DNA of 64,000 bases from Nocardia vaccinii NBRC 15922. GTDB taxonomy: Bacteria; Actinomycetota; Actinomycetes; Mycobacteriales; Mycobacteriaceae. The DNA is taken from contig NZ_BDCC01000053.1 in assembly GCF_001613305.1 (NCBI RefSeq), positions 1 to 64,000 on the forward strand, read 5' to 3'. The notes below the pieces were generated by a model, which did not search any database, was not told the DNA's origin, and saw only the letters and a program-made list of their open reading frames with translations. This document shows positions 47,280 to 55,449 of the stretch, piece by piece. Within the stretch, counting starts at the first letter, position 1, and each line of letters opens with the position of its first letter. A program made the translations under genes and the position numbers.

Positions 47280-48797
47280 ATGTCCCCGAACCCGACGACC
47301 GTCGTCTCGCCGCTGGCGGCACTCGCACCCGACCTGCGCGCCGCGCTCACTCGTGCCAGATACGACGCGGACACCCTGCTCGAGGTGCTCGGCGACGATG
47401 CGCACGCCGCCCTGGGCCGGTCCGAACCCGTGCCGGTGCGCCGGGCGGTCCGCGATGCGGGCGAGTTGGGCACATTGGTCCGACTGCTGTTGCTGGGTGA
47501 TCCGGAACCCGAACGCGACGTCGCGGCAGCGCTGGCCCCGCTGGATCTGGACCGCGCGGTGGCGGCTGGACTGCTCGAGCGGGACAGCGGCGTCGTGCGG
47601 GCCGCACTGGATCTGCGCCCGCTGGATCTCGGCGGCGGAACTCGCTGGGTGCTGTCGGATCTGGACGATTCGGTCCGGCGCCGCACGCTCAGCGCCGACC
47701 ACGTCCTCGGCGTCGGCCATGCCTCGCTGTCGCTGTTGCGCGCCACCCCGACCGATCCCGTCGGCTCGGTCCTGGACCTGGGTACCGGGTGCGGGGTGCA
47801 GGCCGTGCACGCCGCCGGATACGCGCGCACGGTGACCGGCACCGACGTCAGCGCGCGAGCGCTGTGGCTGGCCCAGGCCACGGCCGCACTGGACGGACTG
47901 GATATCGAACTGCTGCAAGGTTCCTGGTTCGAGCCGGTCACCGGACGCCGATTCGACCAGGTCGTCGCGAATCCCCCGTTCGTGGTCGGCCCGGCCCGGA
48001 TCGAACACACCTATCGCGATTCGGGTCTGGCCCTGGACGGAGCCAGCGAACTGGTCGTCTCCCGGGCGCCCGATCTGCTCGCGCCGGGCGGTACCGCGGC
48101 CATGCTGGCCTCCTGGGTGCATCGCACCGGCGAGGACTGGCGAGCCCGGGTGTCCTCGTGGCTGCCCGATCACGGCGTGGACGCCTGGATCGTGCAGCGC
48201 GACGTCGCCGATCCCGCTCTCTACGTGGGCACCTGGCTGCGCGACGCCGGACTCGATCCGCGTGATCGCGACGCCCAGGAACGCGCGGGGGCATGGCTGG
48301 ATGCCTTCGAGGAGGCCGAGGTGGAGGGCATCGGCTTCGGATTCGTCTATCTGCGGGCGATCGATGGGCCCACCGAACTGCTCGCCGAGGACCTCACCCA
48401 CGGTTTCGACGATCCGCTCGGACCCGAGGCGACCGCCTACTTCGAACGGTCGGCCTGGCTGCGTGGGGTGGCGGCGGATCCGAATCTGGCCTGGTCCGCA
48501 CGGTTCGGGGTGGATGCGGCGACCGCGCTGGAGCGGGTCTACCTGACCGGGCCGAACGGCTGGGAGCAGCGTGTCGCGCGGTTGCATCGCGGAAACGGCC
48601 CGCGCTGGCAGCACGAAGTGGACGACTCCACCGCCGCCCTGCTCGCGGGAATGCGTGCGGACGGCCTGCCGTTACAGGAATTGATCGGCCTGCTCGCGGT
48701 CGGTCACACCGGCACGGAGGCGACAGCCGAATTCCGTGCCACCGCACTGACGATCGTCACCGGGTTGGTTCGGCATGGTCTGATCCACCCCGTGTAG
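47280..48797 (+). CDS. Class I SAM-dependent methyltransferase with NPPF motif
   Basis: A 505-residue protein with a methyltransferase core between an N-terminal domain (1-150) and a C-terminal extension (about 320-505). SAM motif: VLDLGTGCGVQAVHAA near residue 165; catalytic-loop VVANPPFVVG near 225, the N-P-P-F/Y pattern of amino- or nucleobase-N methyltransferases such as PrmC/RlmG. ATG at 47280 has no strong ribosome-binding site. It is upstream of sigB, separated by a regulated promoter. The true RNA or protein target is unknown. Confidence 0.9.
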   Translation: MSPNPTTVVSPLAALAPDLRAALTRARYDADTLLEVLGDDAHAALGRSEPVPVRRAVRDAGELGTLVRLLLLGDPEPERDVAAALAPLDLDRAVAAGLLERDSGVVRAALDLRPLDLGGGTRWVLSDLDDSVRRRTLSADHVLGVGHASLSLLRATPTDPVGSVLDLGTGCGVQAVHAAGYARTVTGTDVSARALWLAQATAALDGLDIELLQGSWFEPVTGRRFDQVVANPPFVVGPARIEHTYRDSGLALDGASELVVSRAPDLLAPGGTAAMLASWVHRTGEDWRARVSSWLPDHGVDAWIVQRDVADPALYVGTWLRDAGLDPRDRDAQERAGAWLDAFEEAEVEGIGFGFVYLRAIDGPTELLAEDLTHGFDDPLGPEATAYFERSAWLRGVAADPNLAWSARFGVDAATALERVYLTGPNGWEQRVARLHRGNGPRWQHEVDDSTAALLAGMRADGLPLQELIGLLAVGHTGTEATAEFRATALTIVTGLVRHGLIHPV

Positions 48798-48898
48798 AGC
48801 ACGACCCGCGGCGTTCCCCCGCTGCACCCTTCTTAGGAACTTCTCAGATGGGTGTGGTGAAAGCCGCAGCTCAGCACGGTTTATCGCCGAGGTGTCCG

Positions 48899-48926
48899 GG
48901 AACTTTCCCAATGTCGGGTCCGTTGA
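48899..48926 (+). promoter_or_regulatory. sigB: SigE/SigH-type promoter of sigB
   Basis: GGAAC at 48899-48903 is followed, after 17 bases, by CGTTGA at 48921-48926, matching the GGAAC / GTT pattern of SigE- and SigH-class ECF promoters. In mycobacteria sigB is transcribed from such a promoter under envelope and oxidative stress. It lies 34 bp before the start codon. Confidence 0.65.
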
Positions 48927-48959
48927 TCGGAGTGAGACACCACCGACAGGAGGCAAGTC

Positions 48960-49928
48960 ATGACAAGCCCCGCCACCACTGGGCTGCGCGCCAGCGATCA
49001 GGACCTCGACGCCACGAGCCCCGCAGCCGACCTGGTACGCGTGTACCTGAATGGAATCGGCAAGACTGCGCTGCTCACGGCCGCCGACGAGGTCGAGCTG
49101 GCCAAGCGCATCGAGGCGGGCCTCTACGCCCAACACCTGTTGGAGACCGGTAAGCGGTTGGCCGCCACCCGCAAGCGCGACCTCGCGGTTCTGGTCCGGG
49201 ACGGCCAGGCCGCCCGTCAGCATCTGCTCGAGGCCAACCTGCGTCTGGTGGTGTCGCTGGCCAAGCGCTACACCGGTCGCGGTATGCCGCTGCTGGACCT
49301 GATCCAGGAGGGCAATCTGGGTCTGATCCGGGCGATGGAGAAGTTCGACTACGCCAAGGGCTTCAAGTTCTCCACCTACGCCACCTGGTGGATCCGGCAG
49401 GCCATCACCCGCGGTATGGCCGACCAGAGCCGCACCATCCGGCTCCCTGTCCACCTGGTCGAGCAGGTCAACAAGCTCGCTCGGATCAAGCGCGAACTGC
49501 ATCAGCAGCTCGGGCGCGAGGCCACCGACGAGGAATTGGCCACCGAATCCGGCATTCCGGTCGAGAAGATCGCCGATCTGCTGGACCACAGCCGCGATCC
49601 GGTAAGCCTGGACATGCCGGTCGGCAGCGACGAAGAGGCTCCCCTCGGTGATTTCATCGAGGATTCCGAGGCCACCTCCGCCGAGAGCGCCGTCATCGCC
49701 GGAATCATGCACAACGACGTCCGCAGCGTGCTCGCCACCCTGGACGAACGTGAACAGCAGGTCATCCGCCTGCGCTTCGGTCTCGACGATGGTCAGCCCC
49801 GCACCCTGGATCAGATCGGCAAGCTGTTCGGCCTGTCCCGCGAGCGCGTTCGGCAGATAGAGCGTGAGGTCATGGCCAAGCTCCGCAAGGGCGAGCGGGC
49901 CGACCGCCTGCGCGCCTACGCCAGCTAG
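48960..49928 (+). CDS. sigB: Principal-like sigma factor SigB
   Basis: A 322-residue group-2 sigma-70. Region 1.2 lies near 22-50, region 2 (LRLVVSLAKRYTGRGMPLLDLIQEGN, FSTYATWWIRQAITR) at about 95-160, region 3 at about 170-230 and region 4 (LDQIGKLFGLSRERVRQIE) at the end. It lacks the long N-terminal extension of SigA and so is SigB, the general stress/adaptation sigma. ATG at 48960 has AGGAGG upstream. Tandem hairpins follow the gene. Confidence 0.97.
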   Translation: MTSPATTGLRASDQDLDATSPAADLVRVYLNGIGKTALLTAADEVELAKRIEAGLYAQHLLETGKRLAATRKRDLAVLVRDGQAARQHLLEANLRLVVSLAKRYTGRGMPLLDLIQEGNLGLIRAMEKFDYAKGFKFSTYATWWIRQAITRGMADQSRTIRLPVHLVEQVNKLARIKRELHQQLGREATDEELATESGIPVEKIADLLDHSRDPVSLDMPVGSDEEAPLGDFIEDSEATSAESAVIAGIMHNDVRSVLATLDEREQQVIRLRFGLDDGQPRTLDQIGKLFGLSRERVRQIEREVMAKLRKGERADRLRAYAS

Positions 49929-49940
49929 ATCCCCCCAGAC

Positions 49941-50001
49941 GCTGGGCCGTCCGGAATCCGGCCCAGCTCCCCTGTGGTGACCGGGGCCCGATCCGGTCAC
50001 C
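49941..50001 (+). terminator. Tandem hairpins after sigB
   Basis: GCTGGGCC/GGCCCAGC (49941-49948 with 49960-49967) and GGTGACCGG/CCGGTCACC (49976-49984 with 49993-50001) are two perfect stems starting 12 bp after the sigB stop. Neither has a T-run, as common in high-GC actinobacteria. Confidence 0.6.
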
Positions 50002-50116
50002 CGAAGCGCCGGTCGGCGACGCGCGCCCTCTCCCCCTCCCTGGGCCTGCGCGAACCGGCCGGCGCTGTAGCCGCTCATCGGTTGCTCAAGTGATCGATTG
50101 CGGCACAATGGGTTCC

Positions 50117-50404
50117 ATGACGATAGCCATCTGGAACGGACAGCAACTCGCCGAGAGCGACGCCACGATCGTCGTCGAGGGCAATCACTATTTCCCGCCC
50201 GAGTCGATCGATCGGCGGTTCTTCGAGACCTCCGGGACACACACCATCTGCGGATGGAAGGGTGCGGCCAGCTACTACACGGTCGCGGTCGAGGGCACGA
50301 AGAACACCGACGCGGCCTGGTACTACCCCGAACCGCTGCCCGCGGCCGAGAACATCAAGGACTACGTCGCATTCTGGCGTGGTGTCGAGGTACGCGAGAG
50401 CTGA
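50117..50404 (+). CDS. DUF427 family protein
   Basis: A 95-residue DUF427 (PF04248) protein of typical length. The fold signature includes IVVEGNHYFPPESI, TSGTHTICGWKGAASYYTVAV and AAWYYPEPLPAAENIKDYVAFWRGVEV. These small beta proteins are widespread in actinobacteria and fungi without a proven function. The ATG at 50117 fits the usual family start; upstream in-frame ATG 50108 is less likely. There is no obvious ribosome-binding site, so a leaderless transcript is possible. Confidence 0.9.
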   Translation: MTIAIWNGQQLAESDATIVVEGNHYFPPESIDRRFFETSGTHTICGWKGAASYYTVAVEGTKNTDAAWYYPEPLPAAENIKDYVAFWRGVEVRES

Positions 50405-50447
50405 GCGATCTCGGCCGCCCCGGCGCGTGATCTCCTACGATCACTCC

Positions 50448-50882
50448 ATGCAATGGAAACAGGTTTCAGTTCTGGCGCTACCGCTGCTGGTCGCGCTGGC
50501 TGCCGAACCTAGCGCTACCGCCGCGCCCACCAATCAGCGCGAGATGATCGCGATGGCTTATATCGATGCCCTGACCTCGCACGATGCCGCCGACGTCCCG
50601 TTCGCACCTGATTGCACACGCGTGGAGGCCGGCATCCAGACCGGGTACTCGGGCACACAACTCACCCACGACCTGGACACCGGCCCGCAATACCAACTCG
50701 TTCAGCGCATCTACGACGTCCGGCTGAGCACCGCGGGCGATGTGGTGACCGCGCGCTATCACCTGGACTCGGATTGGGCCGGGCAGCGCCTGGTCACGGT
50801 CGATATCACCGAGACCTTCGACATCCCGGATGGCACCATCCATCGCATCGTCGCCGATATCGTACCGGTCTCGGGGTCCTGA
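50448..50882 (+). CDS. Small secreted hypothetical protein
   Basis: A 144-residue protein with a signal peptide (LALPLLVALAAEPSATAA, cut near residue 26) and a mature domain of about 118 residues whose pattern (YIDALTSHDAADVPFAPDCTRVEAG) resembles NTF2/SnoaL-like folds that bind small hydrophobic molecules. No catalytic set is evident. It ends 18 bp before the convergent SRPBCC gene. Confidence 0.8.
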   Translation: MQWKQVSVLALPLLVALAAEPSATAAPTNQREMIAMAYIDALTSHDAADVPFAPDCTRVEAGIQTGYSGTQLTHDLDTGPQYQLVQRIYDVRLSTAGDVVTARYHLDSDWAGQRLVTVDITETFDIPDGTIHRIVADIVPVSGS

Positions 50883-50900
50883 GCCTGCGGCAAACGTGGT

Positions 50901-51347
50901 TCAATCCCCTTGGGCCAGAACGGTTTCCAGGTTGTCGTGCATACCGGACCAGCCGGGGCTCATGATCGACCGGGCGCGTTGCACGAGCGGGTTGTCCGGG
51001 TCGAAGCCGGTGTGGCTGAACAGTATCCGGGTGCCGTGACCTTCCGGGCGCAGTCGCCAGGTGATGATCCAGCCGGTCGGGGCGTCGGCCTGGGCGTCGT
51101 TCCAGGTCATGCGGAGCAGTTCGGGGGCTGCGGACTCGAGCACCTCACCGCGAATGTGGCCGGAGAAATTCTGGCCGGGCATGGGGTGGGTCTTCATCTC
51201 GAAGGTGTTACCCGCCACCGGTTCGAAGCCGATCGGTTCCATCATCCACTGCGCCATCGGCTTCGGCGTGGTGAGCGCGCGCCACACCTTCTCGGGCGGG
51301 TGCGGATAGTAGTGGTCCAGTTCTATCGCGGTATCGCTCACGGTCAC
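50901..51347 (-). CDS. SRPBCC (AHSA1-type) domain protein
   Basis: A 148-residue START-like/AHSA1 protein with the typical entry YYPHPPEKVWRALTTPKPMAQWMM and the tail GWSGMHDNLETVLAQG. Such proteins usually follow an ArsR-type regulator in one operon, as here: the GTG start overlaps the ArsR stop by 4 nt. Ligand unknown. Confidence 0.92.
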   Translation of the reverse strand: MTVSDTAIELDHYYPHPPEKVWRALTTPKPMAQWMMEPIGFEPVAGNTFEMKTHPMPGQNFSGHIRGEVLESAAPELLRMTWNDAQADAPTGWIITWRLRPEGHGTRILFSHTGFDPDNPLVQRARSIMSPGWSGMHDNLETVLAQGD

Positions 51348-51709
51348 TCCTCGGTGTCATCCGGATTGTCGGGCATGGTGTCGAGCACATCGCCGAGGGC
51401 ACGCAGTCGGGCACGCCAGTAGCGCTCGAAGGGGCTCAGCCAGGTCCGCAACTCGTGCAGCGGTTCGGGTTCGACGCGGTAATACCGATAGCGACCGCGC
51501 TTGTCCTCTCCGACGAGTCCGCAGTCCCGCAGCACCCGCAGATGTTCGGACACGCTCGGACGAGTCATCTCGAACCGCTCGGCGATGACCTGCACGGTCC
51601 GCTCCCCGTCGAGCAACATCTCCAGAATCTTCCGCCGTGTCGGATTCGCCAGCGCGGCGAAGACTCGATCCGTTTCCGCACGATCGACCTGCTGAGCCAC
51701 GCCCGTCAC
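51344..51709 (-). CDS. ArsR family transcriptional regulator
   Basis: A 121-residue winged-helix repressor (FAALANPTRRKILEMLLDGERTV, MTRPSVSEHLRVLRDCGLV). No metal-binding cysteine motif of true ArsR is present, so it belongs to the group paired with SRPBCC proteins that sense another ligand or none. GTG at 51709 lies only 4 bp from a strong inverted repeat that probably mediates autoregulation. A GTG at 51700 is an alternative start. Confidence 0.92.
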   Translation of the reverse strand: MTGVAQQVDRAETDRVFAALANPTRRKILEMLLDGERTVQVIAERFEMTRPSVSEHLRVLRDCGLVGEDKRGRYRYYRVEPEPLHELRTWLSPFERYWRARLRALGDVLDTMPDNPDDTEE

Positions 51710-51712
51710 TAT

Positions 51713-51755
51713 AGGTAGGATATTTCCTACCTGTCAACCGTAGGAGAAATCCTAC
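51713..51755. promoter_or_regulatory. Two TAGGA-N4-TCCTA operators, ArsR autoregulation
   Basis: AGGTAGGA-TATT-TCCTACCT (51713-51732) and GTAGGA-GAAA-TCCTAC (51740-51755) share the core TAGGA, four bases, TCCTA. They lie immediately upstream of the ArsR gene, the place for an autorepressor to act. Confidence 0.75.
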
Positions 51756-51947
51756 CTATCGCTCTGCCGAACCGCCGATGGCGAGTCGTTCACGAAACGC
51801 ATGGTGGACCGCATTGCACAGTGCGGCAATCGATTCCGAGGATCAGCACACAGCGCAGCCACACCGTCCGGGCATGGCTCGCGCGGACAATCTCGACAAG
51901 CGCCTTGTGTGAGTCGAGCGCGATTCGAAGATGACCGCGATGATCCG

Positions 51948-54725
51948 CTACCCCGAATTCCGCAGTGCCGTCGCGAGTCCGTTCATGGTCAGCAGGATGC
52001 CTCGTTCGACCAGTTCGGAATCGTCACCGGCGCGGCGGCGGCGCAGCAGTTCAACCTGCATCTGATTGAGCGGTTCGAGGTACGGGAAGCGGTTGCGGAT
52101 CGATTCGGCCAGGGCCGGATTGTCGGCCAGGAGGTGGTCACTGCCGGTGACGGCCGCGTGTATGCGAACGGTGCGGTCGAATTCGTCGCGGATCATGCCG
52201 AAGATGGTGTCCCGCAACGTGTCGTCCTCGACCAGTTCCGCATAACGCGCTGCGATGTGCAGATCGGCCTTGGCCATCACCTGGGCGAGGTTCGACATGA
52301 CGGTCCGGAAGAACGGCCAGCGCCGGTACAGATCGGCCAGAACCGCCATTCGCCCGGGATCCTCGCCCACCCACTGCTCGATCGCGGTACCGGTGCCGTA
52401 CCAGCCGGGCAGCATCACCCGCGACTGGCTCCACGCCATCACCCACGGGATCGCGCGCAGATCACCGACCGAGCTGGTCGGTTTACGCGAGGCGGGCCGA
52501 CTGCCCAGATTGAGATCCCCGACCTCGGCGATCGGTGTCGAGGCGCGGAAGTACTCCACGAAACCGGGTGTCTCATGGACCAGCCGCGCGTATGCCTTCC
52601 GGGCCAGCTCGGCCAGTTCATCGAACAGTTCGTAGGCCGGCTCGGCGTCGGCGCCCAAACCCTCCACGTCCAGCAGCGTCGACTCCAGCGTGCCCGCGAC
52701 CAGCGCTTCCAGATTTCGGTAGGCGGTGCCCTGCTCGGCGTACTTGGTGGAGATGACCTCACCCTGTTCGGTGAGCCGCAGCGAACCGCGCACCGCCCCG
52801 GCCGGTTGCGCAAGGATGGCGTCGTAGCTGCGACCGCCACCACGACCGACCGTGCCACCGCGACCGTGGAACAGCCGCAGCCGAATTCCGGTCTTGCGCG
52901 CGGCCTCCACCAGATCCAGCTCGGCCCGGTACAACGCCCAGTTCGCGGCCAGATATCCGCCGTCCTTGTTGGAATCCGAGTAGCCGAGCATGACCTCCTG
53001 CCGCATGCCACGGGCGGCCACCAGCCGGTGATAAGCCGGAACCTCGAGCGCCGCGACGAGGGTCTGGGCGCCTTGGCGCAGGTCCTCGATGGTCTCGAAC
53101 AGCGGCACCACTCCCGCCGGACTGCTCGGCGGGATCTCCGCATCGCCGGGATCGAGGATTCCGGCCTCCTTCAGGAGCAGCGCCGCCTCGAGCAGATCAC
53201 TGACCGAGGTGCACATGCTGATGATGTAGTTCGGCACAGTATCCGGGCCCAGATCGTCCAGTGCGGCCTTGGCCGCATGCAGCACGCCCAGTTCCTTGGC
53301 GGCCAGATCGCTCAGCCGCGCGCCGGGCCCCAGCAGCGGGCGGCGCGTGGCGAGTTCGGCCGCCAGCAGTTCCACGCGCCGATCCTCGGGCAGGCTCGCA
53401 TAATCGGGGTGGACTCCGGCCCAAGCCAGCAGTTCGGCGACAACCCGCTCGTGCACCTCGGAGTTCTGCCGCATATCCAGGCCCTGCAGGTGGAATCCGA
53501 ACGTCTCGACCGCACTGCGCAGCGCGGCCAGCCGATCGTCGGCGAGCAGGCCGTCACCGGAGGCACGCAGCGAGGCGTCCACCACGGCCAGATCGTCCAG
53601 TAGATCCTGGGCCGTGGCGTAGGGCTCGACCTCGGCTCCGTCGACGGCGAGGTCGACCCCGGCGGCCGGGATCTCGCCCAGAGCGCGATGCGCGGTGGCG
53701 GTGAGGCGGACGCGGATACCGCGCACGGCGCGGCGGTACGGCTCGTCAGCGCGCTGCGGCGAATCGTCGAACGACGCGTCGGCCAAGCGGGCCAGATCAT
53801 CGGTCACCGCGGCCAGACGGACCGACAGTGACAGCGTCTTCTCCAGACCGACCAATTCGGTCAGATAGTGCCCGAAGGCCACCGCGCCGGCACGGTGGGT
53901 GGCTCGCTGCACAACGTCGCCGGTGACGTTCGGATTGCCGTCCCGATCGCCGCCGATCCAGGAACCCGGCCGCAGCATCGGGCGTTGCAGCAGTGCGTAC
54001 TCCGGCCAGCGGGCCCGCAGCGCGGCGCGCACATCGGCGTTGATCCGCGGTATCACCTCGAGCAGCGTGAGATCGTAATAGCGCAGTCCGACCTCGATCT
54101 CGTCCTGAATTCGCAAGCGCGCCAGCCGAATCAGCGCGGTCCGCCACAAAGTGAGGACCTGGCGGCGCAAGCGGGTCTCCACTTGCGTGTACTGCGGTTC
54201 GCTCTCCGCGTAGCGCTGGCGCTGCCGCATCAGGTCGGTGATCCGGGACTGCACGTCGAAGACGGTCCGGCGGCGCGTCTCGGTCGGATGCGCGGTGATG
54301 ACCGGTGACATCACCGCATCGTCGAGCAGATCGGCGATCAGCGCGCCGTCGGGGCGCGCGGCGTCGAGTTTGCGGTAGGTGGCCGCGAGGCTGGAGTCCT
54401 GGGGTGGCTCCCCGGCCGCGAGGTGCACCGCGCGGCGCCGATCGCGTTGCAGATCCTCGGCCAGATTGGCCAGCAACAGAAAGTGGCTGAACGCCCGGAT
54501 CAGCGGGAGCGCGATGCGAATATCGGTGTCGCGCACCATGTCCGTGACCGCACTTCGCTCCACCTCCGATCGACGAACCCGGAACGCCTCGACCCGTACC
54601 CGTTCGATGAGATCGAAGACCTCGGGCCCTTCGTGATCTCTGATCGTCTCGCCCAGGATCGCTCCCAGGAAGCGAATATCGTCCCGCAGCGGCGCGGTGG
54701 CAGTTTCGATCTGATCTTCGCGCAT
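51948..54725 (-). CDS. ppc: Phosphoenolpyruvate carboxylase
   Basis: A 925-residue PEP carboxylase that makes oxaloacetate from PEP and bicarbonate for anaplerosis. Active-site landmarks: VITAHPTETRRR near residue 140 with the essential histidine, SWIGGDRDGNPNVT near 245, LGYSDSNKDGGYLAANW near 580, FHGRGGTVGRGGG near 620 and the conserved C-terminal RNSG. The ATG at 54725 lacks a clear ribosome-binding site; an in-frame GTG at 54752 is possible. Gene order here is unlike mycobacteria, where ppc, if present, lies elsewhere. Confidence 0.96.
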   Translation of the reverse strand: MREDQIETATAPLRDDIRFLGAILGETIRDHEGPEVFDLIERVRVEAFRVRRSEVERSAVTDMVRDTDIRIALPLIRAFSHFLLLANLAEDLQRDRRRAVHLAAGEPPQDSSLAATYRKLDAARPDGALIADLLDDAVMSPVITAHPTETRRRTVFDVQSRITDLMRQRQRYAESEPQYTQVETRLRRQVLTLWRTALIRLARLRIQDEIEVGLRYYDLTLLEVIPRINADVRAALRARWPEYALLQRPMLRPGSWIGGDRDGNPNVTGDVVQRATHRAGAVAFGHYLTELVGLEKTLSLSVRLAAVTDDLARLADASFDDSPQRADEPYRRAVRGIRVRLTATAHRALGEIPAAGVDLAVDGAEVEPYATAQDLLDDLAVVDASLRASGDGLLADDRLAALRSAVETFGFHLQGLDMRQNSEVHERVVAELLAWAGVHPDYASLPEDRRVELLAAELATRRPLLGPGARLSDLAAKELGVLHAAKAALDDLGPDTVPNYIISMCTSVSDLLEAALLLKEAGILDPGDAEIPPSSPAGVVPLFETIEDLRQGAQTLVAALEVPAYHRLVAARGMRQEVMLGYSDSNKDGGYLAANWALYRAELDLVEAARKTGIRLRLFHGRGGTVGRGGGRSYDAILAQPAGAVRGSLRLTEQGEVISTKYAEQGTAYRNLEALVAGTLESTLLDVEGLGADAEPAYELFDELAELARKAYARLVHETPGFVEYFRASTPIAEVGDLNLGSRPASRKPTSSVGDLRAIPWVMAWSQSRVMLPGWYGTGTAIEQWVGEDPGRMAVLADLYRRWPFFRTVMSNLAQVMAKADLHIAARYAELVEDDTLRDTIFGMIRDEFDRTVRIHAAVTGSDHLLADNPALAESIRNRFPYLEPLNQMQVELLRRRRAGDDSELVERGILLTMNGLATALRNSG

Positions 54726-54835
54726 GAAATCCAGTATCGACCACCGCTCCACCCCGGCGCCGCGTTGCCGGGCCCCGGAGACCACATGATCGCCATATTG
54801 AGAAGATCTCCTCACTTCTGGGTTACCCTCATCGC

Positions 54836-55345
54836 ATGCCCGGCCATCACCTCGCCCAAGTGAACATCGCTCTCCCTCTCGAACCACTCACCTCCGCCCG
54901 GCTGTCCGGTTTCGTCGCCGCGCTGGACGAGATCAACGCGCTCGCCGACGCCGCACCCGGTTTCGTCTGGCGCCTGCAGACCGAGGACGGCGACGCGACC
55001 GCCATCCGGCTACTCGACGACGATCGGCTGATCGTCAATATGAGCGTGTGGTCCTCGATGACCTCACTCACCGAATTCGTCTACCGCAGCGACCACGTGC
55101 GGATCATGCGTCAGCGCCGCACCTGGTTCGAAACGATGTCCGAGGCATACCAGGCACTGTGGTGGGTGCCGACCGGCCACGTGCCGACCGTGGCCGAGGC
55201 CGAACAGCGCATTACTCACCTGCGTGAACACGGCCCGACCGACTATGCCTTCACCTTCCGCAACTCGTTCGCTTCCCCTTCATCGCCGGAACCTGCGACG
55301 TCCGAGATCCACCGAACCAGCGAGAACTTGACCTGCCCCGCCTGA
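54836..55345 (+). CDS. DUF3291 family protein
   Basis: A 169-residue DUF3291 (PF11695) protein: HLAQVNIALPLEPLTSARLSGFV at the start, APGFVWRLQTEDGDA, NMSVWSSMTSLTEFVYRSDH, WWVPTGHVPTVAEAEQRI and DYAFTFRN at the end. The fold is dimeric alpha/beta-barrel-like, related to monooxygenase-type ABM domains, with unknown substrate. Divergent from ppc with a 110-bp shared promoter region. Confidence 0.92.
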   Translation: MPGHHLAQVNIALPLEPLTSARLSGFVAALDEINALADAAPGFVWRLQTEDGDATAIRLLDDDRLIVNMSVWSSMTSLTEFVYRSDHVRIMRQRRTWFETMSEAYQALWWVPTGHVPTVAEAEQRITHLREHGPTDYAFTFRNSFASPSSPEPATSEIHRTSENLTCPA

Positions 55346-55389
55346 TCGTGGCCGGCCGCGTCCCATCACCAGCCGAACGCATCCCCACT

Positions 55390-55408
55390 CCCGGACCTCC
55401 GGTCCGGG
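55390..55408. terminator. Hairpin between convergent DUF3291 and Pat genes
   Basis: CCCGGACC-TCC-GGTCCGGG is a perfect 8-bp stem with a 3-nt loop lying between the two convergent stop codons (55345 and 55450). It could end transcription from either side. Confidence 0.55.
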
Positions 55409-55449
55409 ATTCGCGGTCGATCAGCTCGCAGGCCCCACCCACCTGATGC

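Noticed and set aside
45956..48010. In-frame extension of the second ECF41 sigma to 984 codons
   Set aside because: The extra 680 codons run antisense through the oxidoreductase and methyltransferase genes and are Arg-rich; the true start is the GTG at 45955 overlapping the oxidoreductase stop.
51801..53603. 600-codon plus-strand frame opposite ppc
   Set aside because: Antisense shadow of the PEP carboxylase; no ribosome-binding site and Gln/His/Arg-rich composition.
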